Assembly: GCF_018691265.1 (NCBI RefSeq)
Contig: NW_024881272.1
Location: forward strand, 25,099,323-25,163,322
Reading direction: 5' to 3'
Source of the DNA: Tyto alba
Lineage: Eukaryota > Chordata > Aves > Strigiformes > Tytonidae
Length of the DNA stretch: 64,000 nucleotides
Part shown: in pieces, positions 49,601-62,300 of the stretch
Numbering within the stretch: position 1 is the first letter of the stretch
How the letters are laid out: every line of letters begins with the position of its first letter
Position numbers and translations under genes: made by a program
The notes under the pieces: generated by a model
Seen by the model: the letters and a program-made list of their open reading frames with translations, nothing else
What the model was told of the DNA's origin: nothing
The model's database searches: none

Positions 49601-52600
49601 TTAAGAAAGTTTATGAAAATAATGTAAGTAAGGCTTGTCATGGACTTGTAGCTGTGCATGTGGCTAGCTGCTGCATCTGACCTGAGATGTGGCAGCTTTG
49701 TGTCCTGTCCTTACTTGATCACTTGCAATAGTTTGACCACAGCCTGGTTTGCAGGCAGTTTGACAATTAACTGAGAAATAAGACCATTTATGCTGTTCCT
49801 CAAGGACAATCTCAAAACACTGGGAAAAACTTCATTGCAATTTTGCAAAGGGCAGCCAATTTGCCACTGGGATTACAAGAGTAACTGCTGGTTGCAGGAA
49901 GAAGATTAGAACTCCACAGACAGCAAAATAGTGAATAAGAACACTTGCTAAACACAATTTGAACGTTCAACAGACAAAAATGTTGCAGAGGACAGAAGTG
50001 GGAAAACCTGCCAAGCAGTTACATAATTTTACAAGAAATTGATTTTTGGACATGGGAGGTTATCTTCTGATGCACGAGACATAATAACAAGCTAATGCTA
50101 GAAGAACAGCTAGACGGATCCCCTTTGTCCCCTGGTGGTGGGCAAAATAGAACTTTCTCCAAAGTACATAGAATTTTAATATTTACAAATAATACAAGAT
50201 GCTCATGCATTAACAACACTGCCAGCAGTCAGTGTTAGAAGATCTGAAATAATCCTTTTCCAGTTTATAAAGCTTGCATCTTCAACTCCAGAAACTGATC
50301 AGGACAGACCTGTCACTCTCCTTTTGTTGCAGTATTAATGGTGGAGATTAATCAACTGGTGTATTCAAAGTCCATATCAGTATGTGTAATATGTAATTTA
50401 ATAATCAAGTCAAAATTAAATATTTTTCATTGATTAACTAAAGGTGATAATTATTTTTCAAAGGTTAAAGCCTTATTGTTTAGAGAACCAAAAACCTGAA
50501 ATAACAGCCTATGACAGTTGCTGGTGGAATGGGAGTCAAATGAGAAAACCTTTGGATTCTTGGTAGCTCTTTCTTCTGGAAAAAATCCTAATCCACAGTG
50601 TCTTCTTGAGCAGTTTGATTCTTACTCCTGGAGTGCATCCGCTTGTGAAATGATGTGGTGATTTAGCTCCATCCATCCCAAATGATACTTTTGTGGTTTA
50701 AGTATTTCAGCTGAGACCTCAGGGTATCAGCAGCAGACAGGTCCTTCTGTAATCCTTACTTGCTGAAAATTGGGTCTGATAGTCCTGCAGGTAATCTCCC
50801 ATAAGGTAATTTGTAGTGCAGTGTACTAATGGAGTGGAGTAAAAAGCCAAAAAGGTTGTATGTAACTAGAGAGGATCCACTGAAGATGAGCCACAAAACA
50901 AACAGAAAAGTGTCCCCGCAGAAAATGGCAATGTCAGCCATGAAATCAGATAGCTAGGCAATTCTGCCATGAAGGCAAAAAAGCCAAAACCAATTAATCC
51001 CCCCAGAGAGACTCAAACTAAACAGAAAACAAACAGCAAATAGGATTGGTACAGAGGAACACAGGCATACAGCAGTGGCCATGTCACTAAAAATATCTAG
51101 TCCTTATGCACATTAGGAAAATTCCTCTTATGTTAGACTTTCACAATTTGCCTGCTGTATATATAGTAGGCCATTTGTGAATGCTTCTATAAATTGCACA
51201 TCTAGAAAATGAATTCCAGAAACCTGTGGCTTTTAAGCCTTTTGTTTTCGAAAGAAAAAAGTCAGTTGTAAAAGAAGGTGTTATAAATAATACTACAATC
51301 TGCTGCATCAGTACATTGGAACAAAATTTGCTCCTCAGGTTTTTTTTTTGAAGTTTGCCTGTGTACAAATGAAAATGTGTGAGCTTTCCATTTATCCCAA
51401 GAAAATAAAATTTCTTTGTATGCATGTGTATTCATAGATATTGTGTGTGTCTATATACACATATCTATGGAATAATAGAGATACACTGTCCAATTTTATT
51501 TCTTTAGGACCACAGAGAATGTAGGTGCTTCATAATCTGTATTGCTACTGTTTCAGAAGCATGGTCCTCTGAAAATCAGAAACTTTTAATTTCCATTTCC
51601 AGCACATTTACATGCACCCATTTGTATGCATTATTTCTTGTGCCAGCTTTGTCCTTTGTTCTGAGTAGCTTTCCTTCCGTGGGATTTCTCACTTGATTTT
51701 ACTCAATGAATCCAAGAGACTGTCCTCACAGCAGCCAAAGACTACTTTTGCGGGAATGATGGCTGCCAGCATTTGAATATTCATTTTGTTTTGGATGAAC
51801 TGGAGACGTTCCTGTGATGAGCAGTGCCTTCCACAGTTCAAGGCCTCTGTTGTCACACTACAGACCTTTGAAGCTACCTCCCTTCTTTTGGCTAGATAGA
51901 CAAGTTATTTCATCTGTTCTGAAAACTTGTTCCTTAAAGTTGGTGCTTGGAGATTTTTTTTCTAGTTACAGGCTCAAGTATGTATTAGATAGGAAAATTA
52001 ATTTTAATAATAGTAGCTAGCTGTCTTGGCTAGGAACCTGGAATTTGTCTTTGTGAATGACATGACTAGAACCAGACATGGCATCATAGCTGCTGATGTG
52101 TTTCTGATTGAGCTAATGGCATTATAATAATTTCCATATTATGTTCCATCCTGTTCTTGATGCTGTCTAACAGCTTGCTTGCTTTTTTTCCAAATTGCAG
52201 CTGTACATTGTCTTCAATGAACTGTTCACAGTCTCTCCCCTGTCCTTTTCGGAGTTAGTGCTACTTTGGCCTTACGTGGGTATTTGAGTAGTTAGTTGTG
52301 TATACATTGATTCTGGCATTGTGTTGACTAACAAATTCCTCACACTGTTAGGGATTTACAGATAATCTCCACGTTCGGTCTTCTGCAGTATGTACTAATG
52401 TACTGCATGCTGGAATTAATGGAAAACCTTGAGACCTCCTATCTAACATTTTGCTGCGGTAAAATAATTTACTTCTCATATTTGCATTTTTTTTTTAACT
52501 TCTGTGTGTAAGATGTTTCACATGCTTAAAACATTACCCAGCTTTCTGTCTGAACATATGGGATACTGAGAATGCTTTGCCTATTCAGAGATGCAGGAGT

Positions 52601-52959
52601 GCAAGTAACAGAATTTTCTAATCTGTACAGTGAACAAGGGACAACAAAAAGGTTGGCTGTCATCAGCCAACCATCAGTGAAGAGAGAGAATGCCTCAAGT
52701 CAGCATTTTAAAAACACCAAACAACAGAAACCCAACAAAACAACAAACCAGACACACTTTTGGATATATCTCACCCATATCTCTGAGTGCTAAGAGAATA
52801 GATTTGCTCTTTTAAGCTGAAAGTTGCTGAACTGGACCAACTTAGTGGAGAGGTTCACAGATGAAACCTACAGAGACATAATAGGGTACTCCCATCTTAA
52901 TTGTGGCAGCCTCTTAATTGTGCTGCTGCTGAGAATGTGCATTTCAGAAAAAGAGGGCA

Positions 52960-53300
52960 ACCTGCTGGGAAGCATGGGCCCAATCTTTTGGACAAGACCC
53001 ACCTTTCGGGTGATGTTGTTGTAGCCTTATGTACTGAGGAGGCTCCTGCAGCAGAGGTGATCCCTAAGGATAAGGGGAAGCTCGTTGTGATAGTGGAAGA
53101 TTCTGTTAGTAAATGCAGTTAAATGGATTTCTGATGTAGGATGTTTGAGGGGGGGTACTCTTGAGGCTAATTTCAGGTTGCCAAGTGGGACACTGAAATA
53201 CAAGATTTCTGTGATAACATTCTCTGAAATACCTGCCAGCTCCCTGTGTGGGAATTGGTAGACAAGAGATTAGCAGCCCCCATGTGTGGATGACATAATA
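52960..53300 (+). mobile_element. Possible CR1-like LINE ORF1 / 5' region remnant
   Basis: At about 53074..53115 the frame reads GKLVVIVEDSVSKCS and then stops. This resembles the esterase-like (GDS motif) start of CR1 ORF1 (VVVVGDSLLRG), with Gly replaced by Glu. The downstream run (TGGGACACTGAAATACAAGA, ATTCTCTGAAATACCTGCC) resembles phrases in old amniote CR1-type repeats. Both resemblances are from memory and partial. Confidence 0.35.
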
Positions 53301-56300
53301 GTGTAAAAAGATGAGATAAGGTGTGATGGGAGCTGATCAGTCTGCTGGCACTGAAAGCATCTGCCCAGGAGGAATGCTGTACCTCAGTCAGGGCAGAATC
53401 ATGCTGGGGGCACTGAAAATTAAAAATAATGTATTAGACTGTAGACAAATCCAAAATAGCATCTCTTCTTGGAGTTCAGACTGGTCTTCCAGGAAGCAAT
53501 TATTTTATTATGTTCAAAATATTCTCTGTATTACTTATCCTAATGAGGCACTGGCCCAGTCTGTGTGGACAACTGAGGTCTTCAGTGCTCATGATTTGTT
53601 CTAACGTTGCATCTTCCCTCACCTTATTTAGTGTTTCCTGATTGTTGTCACTGTCTTGATCTGAGAGTTGGTAACACAGTCCTGGAACTGCATTTTTTGC
53701 ATTACAGGCTGGGATTTTTGCCCAAAGAGACTCCATGATGCTTTCTTTTCTTTCGTAATACTTTTATCCCTGGTAAACTTAATGTATGGAGCCACTTCCC
53801 TGCCCATACATCTTAATCCATCATTCCTGAAAAGTAGATACTGACAACACTATCCCATAGGTTATCCTTCTGTGGGTAGGTGTGTGGGATGCCTCTTGCA
53901 GAGGGTGGTTGTCTGATGCTAAATATACTTTTGTTTTATTTTTCAGGCTTCTAGAATTAATGTGGAAGCACTTGTAAGTTCTGCTTTGCTCCATTGCTCA
54001 GTATTATTGCACATGGCAGCTAACTGGGATCGTGGGCGGATTCATTTTGCTTTCCTGTATCTTGATATTTTTTGTTTATTTGCGTATTGGCTTTTTGAGG
54101 CTTTTTTTGCTCATTGCATTTCTCAGGCTCCAGAGACTTATTTACCTTGATAGGAATACTTGAATCTATGAAGGCGAAAGCCTGTTAGGCATGAATGAGA
54201 CCACAGATGGAGATTTTTCAGACAGTACAATGAACTTAAATTCCCATTTTTCCATTGAAATTAATGGAAATTTTTGCAGTGAGGTCCCTATATTGTTTTG
54301 AAAATACTATCTTTTTGTCAGTCATTTGCTTTATCAGTTTTGTATCCTGTTCATTATCTCTAGGACTGAAGAGGCAGTGGAATGCTATATAAGTATACTG
54401 AAATTAGCAAAACTTGAAGTGTTAAGACTGAAAAGAAGATTTAGTTTTCTTCAGTAGTTTTTTTACAAATACTTATTTCTAATTTGTTTTATAGTACAGT
54501 CTGCTTCCTAGAACCAGTACACATTTGAATGCTCTGCCTACATCTACATTTAATGTTAAACTTGGTTAGCAAGGCTTATAAATATTCAATTAGAGTTATT
54601 GGGAAAATGAAAAGAATATTTTATTCATCTATAATGTCTATTGATTTTTAAATAAGTAGGCATAATGTCTATTGATTTTATTTTTTTAAAGCAAGCTGTA
54701 CATTTCAATTTAAGCAGCCTCAGCGTAAATGCTGGCTAGCTTCTTACAGCTTCAAGTGGAGTAGGGAGTATGATTTGAGTTGCTTTACCTCCAGCTGAAA
54801 AATATTCCAACACCATGTTAACAAAGCAATTAACTTCCCCAGGGGCTCATCTCCTAGTAAGACAGTGGACTAACTACATCTGAAAAACTGCTTTTTTTCT
54901 GTGAAGATTCATAGTTTTTTTGCCAAATATCTGATAGTTCTTGTCTCTCTGTGAGCCATCTCAGTATTTTTCCTAGATAAGATCAATCAAGCTAATGTTT
55001 TAATTTGTTTCAAAGATAAATACTTCTATAAAAATAAATGATGGCAGAAAAAAATCACAGTCTAATTCATTATTTAAGAAGATAGTGGCAAATTAATAAC
55101 AGTGAAAAAAATATCCAAGTATATTACCTGTGTTTTCTTTTTCTCATATAAGTGAGAAAAGACAAGTTTAAAATGTCACTTAGCATATATGTAAATCTGC
55201 AGTAACCCCAGAAGCTGCACTGGAATTACTTTGGGTTTATGTTTGTTACTTAAGTCCCCCTGTAGCCAGTCATCTGTAATTTCTGGACTAGATATTGGTT
55301 TTGCTTTTCCATGTTAAAATTATGAATTCAACAAGTATGAAGTCTGTATTAGACATAAACCCTTAAATTCTAAAACTTTCTTTCTGAAGGTGTATCTTTC
55401 CTCTTAAGTAACCTGAAATGCTTAAAATGTGGTTATGAATTTGGTGTAATGTTTTAACCCTCAGAATAGGATTTAAATTGGAATCACCATTTTTCTCTTT
55501 CTTTGCTCTGCTTTTTGTGAGAAATGAAAAAAGTGAAAATATGTTAAAAGAGCTTTGAACCTGTTGCAGTCAGAATGCATTAAACTATTTTATAAATTTC
55601 TCGACAGTATTGTTAAATGAAAAATACCACTTATCACAGAATTTAAATGTAGAGGAGAATGGATGAACTTAATTCAGTCTTTGTGCATGCAATGAATGAT
55701 TTTACAGGATCACTTGAATTCTGTTAACAATCCTTGGTTCTAGCTGCTGAAGCTGCAATTCTCTTGAGAGAATTTGGTGAGCACCAGTATAGCTTGTGCT
55801 AGGAGTGGCTGATAGAAAACATTAATGTCTAAATAAGGATTAATGAGTTAAACATCTAAATGAAGTAAACAAAGGATTTATTGATGGAGAAGACAACTTA
55901 TCAAACCAAAGAGCATATAGTAGAAGGTTGCCTGTTGGAAAGTTAAATCTTGAATCTTTTTTTGCAAATTATTTAGGTTATTTCTTAACAGATGGTCACT
56001 AAACTTTTATATTTTTAGCTTTTTCTTTGTAGTTTGATCCCTCTCAAACAAAAATGCAAAACGTTCTGTGAAAAGTCTTATAAGAATTTTTTTCTCATTA
56101 ATGGGCATCATAAAAATTAAGCGTTTTAACATCTCCACCAAGTATCCTTTGTATAAAATGTCCTCTAACATACATGGCGAGCACATCAAAATTGTAACTT
56201 TGAGAAAAGCTATTGAATTGGGGCTGCTTGTTAGTGGAGTAGGATAGGCAAAAGAAAATTGCAACAAAACTTAAAAAAGAACAGGGAGAAAGCTTGTGCA

Positions 56301-59300
56301 GTGGTATACAGCTGGTTTTTAGGTGCTTGCACCACTTTCGTACTTAATTGTTTTGATGTACCAAAAATTTGCCAGTTACATGATTTACACTTTACATGCT
56401 ACTTTTTCTTTCCAGTGTATGTAACTTCTTGTAGGTTGTGTGAAATGTGTATCAGAGTAGCATGGACTTTGATTCTGGCATTCTAGTTCTCCTATAATAC
56501 ATTAAAGACATCAAGTCAAAAACAATGTATTAAGGACTTTTTGGCTCCCCAGAAGCTATTGTGAGCAGAATGCTTTAATCATGCATTGAATTGAACCTGA
56601 AAGTGTGAACAAAGTTCATTTGAGTAGCAATTGTGAGATCAATTTCTGATGAATTTGCAAGTCTTGCAAAGACTTCAGCAATTCCTTCTGTACTCGTAAG
56701 TACAAACTGGAATATACCCTAAAACCTGCCTTTGAAGCCAATGCCTCAATGAAAAAAAACTTGCATGTTTTTCCAAAAGGCATAGAGGATGAAGAGATCT
56801 GTGTGCTTGATAGTATGGAAGAGTAATGATGGTACAGGCAGTCCTGAGTACCTGAAAGGCTTTTCCTGGTGATGAAGTCAGTGCTTGTTCTAATTTGAAG
56901 TGTGGTAAAGGACAGAAGACAGAAATTTTAGAGATTGATTAATGTCTTTTGTCTTCATATATTTTCAGGAGAGTTCATATTTATAATTTAAATGTAACAG
57001 AAAGAAAATCCTAGCCAGAACATGTCCTTGTAATAGAATCAGCTGTTTCTGCCAGTCCATTACAGAGCACACTAATCGCCCATCAGAACTAAAAGTCATT
57101 AGGCACAGTCTGCAGTTTCTCAAATATGTGCTTTGGGAGTGAGTGCCTGTATTTTACCAGTACTTTAATTGGGGATGAATTTTCCTTTACTCTGAAACAG
57201 ATCTCTTGGCACCAAGCAAGTCTGAATTATCCAACTGTACTAAATGTAAGGTTGTTCAGAAATAAATCTGTGAAAGATGTTTAGATGTATCACATGCTTT
57301 TTCTTATGAGAAGTCTTAGTGATCCAGAAACCTTAGTTCACTTGACATTTGCACAATGTATGATACACCTGAAGGACAGGACTGGATGTGGTTATTTAAA
57401 AATATGCCCAAGGATGAGGTCAGTCAGTGCCTGTGGTTCCCAGTTCTGCTGTCTTTCATTTTGAAAGCAATAGATGATGCTTGCCCGAGATAGGCGCTGC
57501 CTCCTCTAGGCCTGAAGATTGTCTTGCATGCAGCAGTATAAACCTTTCACCACACTCAGGTTGATCTGTAAATCAGTCATGGGTTTGGCCTAGCACCACT
57601 TTGCAGTTTCCCATTTCATATTCCACCTCAGAGCATTATCACATGTGAATGTGACAGACAGTGTTGTTCCCTTGAAATTAAAATAGTCCAAGATTATAAT
57701 TTTAAAGTTAGGGTAAGGTTGGTGGCTACTACAGTCTTACCTCACCAAAATTGAGAGGACCATTTAATTGCCTGCCTTTTTTTTAAATCTTTATGGTTAA
57801 TTTAAGTATTCCTAAGCAGATAAAATAACTGTTTGAAAGTATGTGTGAAAGAAATGATAGGAGACCATGTTTCAATTTAAGGTTTGTTTTTCACTCAAAA
57901 TGTTGCTTTCCAGAACTAATTATAAAAAGGTAGTTGTAGAAATACTTTGTGTTAGAATTTTGAAATAAGTCACACTAAGTGTGTAACCACCTTATATTTC
58001 CAGGGGATTGAACGTCTTCCTATATATATAATACAAATGTAAATCTCATGTGGCTATTTGCTTTTGCTGTAAAAAATATTTATTATCTGGGAATGAAGCA
58101 ACAGAGACCTTTCTTTCATCACTTCTGTCAAGGAGTTATGTTTCAGTTTGGCTGCAGTTTGGAGTCCAGCAGACATAAGCAGCATTGGAGATCATTCACT
58201 TTTGAGGGCAAAAAGAGAAGTTAAACTCTGTTGTCTGCTTACAAATGTGTAAATGCTGGCTAGCATCTGCTTATTCCAAATTTTCACATGGTACTCAGCA
58301 TGTGGATTTCTTCATTAAGTGAATGACAACCTTTAACTATTTCTTTGCAAAAAATTATTAGAGCACCCTTTGCCTCACCCGCCTTCCTTCCTTCTCTTGA
58401 AAAGTGGTGATTTGAGAGGGGTAAGCTGAAGTGCCTCATGTAGACTAGCTAAGCAATGAGAAATTACATCTGCTTGTTCTGTAAATAATGTCCAGTCAGA
58501 GCAGATGTAATTAACTGAACTTAATGGATGCCTCGTGAGGTTACAGATGCTATCAGTCATAAACTAGATGAAGGCAAGGGAGCTTTATAAGCTTGGAATT
58601 CCTTTTAGGACTAACTATTAAATATCTTTAAAATTGATTACTTATGCTTTCAATTTCTGAGAGTGTTTTCACATGATCTATGTGGAATGGACTTGCTGTA
58701 GCTTTAGAGGAGGATGGGAGACACCACCACTGTTGAGGCTTTTTGAGGAACTAAAAAAGTTTCACTTCCCTAGGACTTCATCGCGGAGCTTTACTATTAG
58801 GAAACTTGGTCTTATTTCAGGGGTTGCAAAGCTGTCTTGGGAGACTGGTCTGACGCAGATTTTCTTTTTGCCCAAATTAGTTGAGAAATATAATTTCTAT
58901 AGGTGTGTCCAAAGTCTTAGCCTAACATTGACAAAGAACATGAGACATGTGAAGTGCCTCTCAAAAACAATCAGCAAAACTCATTTTCTGCCTCTCTGCT
59001 TCCACATACTTTACAACTGGGGCGTCAGTGAGAAACCAACCTGATAGAATAAACACAAACCTTTGGACTGTTGCGAGATACCTGCTGCTGATGTTAATGT
59101 GGAACTTACTATGTACATTTTCTTGGTTCAGCTACAGTGTTGGACACTGTCTCTCAACCAATGTATTTCAACATAATTTTCTTTGTAGTCTTTGATCTTT
59201 TTTCACAGTATGTATTAGCAGTGCACTGAATGGATATGAACTGATGAGGAGGTCCAGGAGTTTTCATGAGATGCCCATTGTTTTATGTAACTTTTATGTA

Positions 59301-62300
59301 GGACAAACCAGAAGGGTCCCCAAACTCACTCAAATTATGCTGGGCTTGATTATTCAATTTCAAATTCATAAAGGATGTTTAAAGAGTTTTATTATTAAAG
59401 TTGGTGGTCAGGTAGCCTTGATGTCAGCTGTCGGTTCTTTTAGAAACAAAACTTAAGGAGTAGATGTGCATATAGTTGAAATGACAACTGACTTAATCAT
59501 AGATTAATATTAGTACGAGCCAACAAAGGAGAGAAGAAAACTGGATTTATTTGTAATGCTCTTGGCATTTTTAGCAGCTGTGACTGTTTCCTTGTGATCA
59601 CTGCATGCCCAGTCTTGAAGGAATTTTTGGTGCAAGTCAAGACAGAGTAATTTTAAGAGCAGTTTCTAACAATAGCATTACAGCTGCGGTCCTGTATGTC
59701 TCCAAGATGACACTCTTTTCTGCATTTTCTAAAATTTTGTAGAACGTGACCTTTTGACTTAAATTTCTGAAACTGGTTCTGTCTGGCAAAATGAAAGAGA
59801 ATTTTGAACAGTAGCTCCTGTTATTTTGGATTACTTCAGTGCTGGGCAGGCTGTTTCACACAGAGTGGATCAGTAATACGCTTCACGGCTTTGTAAAACT
59901 AGAATTAAGTAATGAGAAAGATTAATGAGCTGTCTAAGCTGTGCACTTTATTCCTCTCAATATTCCCTGTCCCTTAGGCTAATTTGTGCAAAAATATAAT
60001 ACATATAAGGAAGATTTAGAGAATTTAAGTGTGTTATTTCTCAGGTTTTAATGTATAACCTGCCTTTTATTTACAGAGGACTACCATGCATCTTGCTCTT
60101 TATTTTGTTGATCCAGATGCACATTTTGGGTAGCTGTTATTGTTTATTTCAGGGAATAAGTTATCATAATGGTATTCTGAAGCTACTGCTGTTGCAATTT
60201 ATGGACTGTCTGTTATGAGAACAAATTCATCTTTTTAATTCTGTTCTGCTGTTTTTTGTATGCTTCTGCAGCACACCTAGGACTTTGGCTTGCAGAATTC
60301 AAGCTGCAATCTTTAAATTTACTTTTTCCTGAAAATGAAATTACATCTTCAAAACATAATCTTTTATGTGCTACATGTAATTTTAAAATAAGTTTGGCAA
60401 CTGTATTTGAAGAGGGCTGGTGCTACAGTTGTTTTTAGTCTTAAGGAAAATTATCAAGTTGATAGTAAATTAGTTTGCTGACATCTAAGGATTGAACAGC
60501 CGAGTTACTGTACCTGCTGTTCTTGATGTGACCAGGGGTCTGTGAGGTTGTCTTTAATTTTCAGAAACCATTCGCTGTTTAACCTCAGCTGAAAAGCGTA
60601 GGATCAAATACGAAACTAGCTATTTTCTTTACTATGAAAAGAAAGAGACTGCTGCTTGACTGATAGCACGAAATTGGAGTGACCCTGTGCTCTTAGTCCC
60701 AAATAACAGAGACAGGAATGAATTCTGCAGAGGAAATGAGACTTGCAGAATTACAAGTCATTCATTGCTCTGGCTAGGGAGGGATGTGTGTGCACCACCC
60801 TGCCCTTGGCTGCAGACGCCTACTCCTTGTGTAATCTGTAGCTCAGCTGTGGCAGCTGGTTTATTCCTGGGGTTGGGCATCTCTACATTCACCCACTTGG
60901 GAATGTGGTTTGCATGCATTGTTTTTATTGTCATCTGCCTATCCAAGCCATGATGTTTCAGTTGTGTTTGTTACCATGAGTGGGTTCAGTCTGGCCTGTG
61001 GTGTACAGCGTAATGTTGTATTTTGGGCTTGAAAACATGATGTAATGTACAAAATATGGAGTAGCTACTTCAGTTTACTAATATGTGGGAGTGGGCACTG
61101 AAAATATTCTGAGGACAGTGGGAATTCTTGTCTGTTTTGAGATGTGTTCTGGAATTATTTTAGGTCAAGTGATCAATACCGTTAATCTTATGGAAAGACC
61201 TAAGGTTAAGTGATAGGAAAGGTTAGTGGGCAACTTTTGAAGGCATATATTCTTAACAGGTTAATGCACAGATGTGACCTGGATCCTTAGCTTTGCCTAT
61301 AATGGAAGAACTTCGTCTTGCCCGGGCAGGAGAGCCGGTGGGAGGAGGGAAAATAATTTCCTATGTTTGAGAATTTTGCTTGCTTAAAGATTAATGGGTG
61401 TTTAGCTTTATTTTCTTCTTCGGATTTATTTCAAATTACAGTTACTGCAGGGTTGGGTTTTTTTTTTGCTGACTAGTATAGGATTTATAAGTTGAAGAGA
61501 AGAGAAGGGCCAGAAGATGCTAAAAACATTAAATGTATTATTAGCTGATTCATGACCTGTGGGTTTGAAGACTGATATAAACTGATTACTTAGAGAAATA
61601 GGGTCACCTGTTAAACAGCTGAGGTTTTTTTTTTTTTTCTCCATTTGGTTTTATATGTTAATGCACTTTGCAAATGACATTTTTACTGACATGTAACTTC
61701 TGTTCAGGTAGAGAACTAATCCAAATAATACATATAATTTGCTTTGAACTTGTCGTATGCTTAGAGTAACACTGGGTGAACAGGTATACTGTTAACTATT
61801 CCAGTGCCATGCACATTGTCCTGAAGGCTCTGTACCCTGCCACCATGAAGGTGAGGTTTTTTAGGAAAGGGCTGTTCCAGGCAGCTTGGCTGGTACTGGG
61901 AATATGGCAAGATGTGCTGGAACTATGCTATCCATGGCAATTTGGGATTTGTGTGATTACAGGCATACATTCTGTACAGTGTGGAAAAAGGTCTGGGAAT
62001 TAATATTTTGAATTATATTGGCAAGAGCCTGGGCATTAATTTTCTGTATTTTAAACATCTCAGTAGCTAAGCAGATGATCTAACAGTGTGATGCTGAGTT
62101 TAGTTTCTAAAAAGTCTGTAAATTACAGAAAACACCTGCAGCATATTCCATAGGTTAATCTGTCATTCAACACAGATATGGTTTTAGTGTTGCTGTTGAA
62201 AATTCTTTGCTGATGAGATTGGGAAACAAGTTCAGATGTAATCATTTCTACAGAGAGAAATTGAGAAATACTGTTTTTAATAACCATTTACAATGATATG

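Larger units (their letters stand above)
36076..52955 (+). other. MAST2: MAST2 giant intron, distal part
   Basis: About 17 kb of intron-like sequence. It contains the TG/TA microsatellite at 38067..38116, a 12-bp tandem duplication at 43669..43692, T-rich runs at 46394..46434 and a hairpin at 51433..51469. A balanced, CpG-containing interval at 46430..46980 is a candidate conserved noncoding element. Open frames up to 96 codons occur on both strands but none has MAST similarity, paired splice borders or a recognisable family. Confidence 0.6.

Noticed and set aside
49567..49624. Possible mini-exon starting ATGAACTCACCAGAG and ending AATAAT|GTAAGT
   Set aside because: It has a good donor but no similarity to any MAST N-terminus and no promoter-like context. 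GTAAGT hexamers are common by chance at this scale.
50756..50941. 61-codon hydrophobic minus-strand open frame (MADIAIFCGDTF...)
   Set aside because: It looks membrane-like, but it is short, with a weak start context (T at -3) and no recognised family.
58673..59044. 123-codon + strand open frame
   Set aside because: Chance length, no homology recognised, and no acceptor/donor pair in frame with MAST2.
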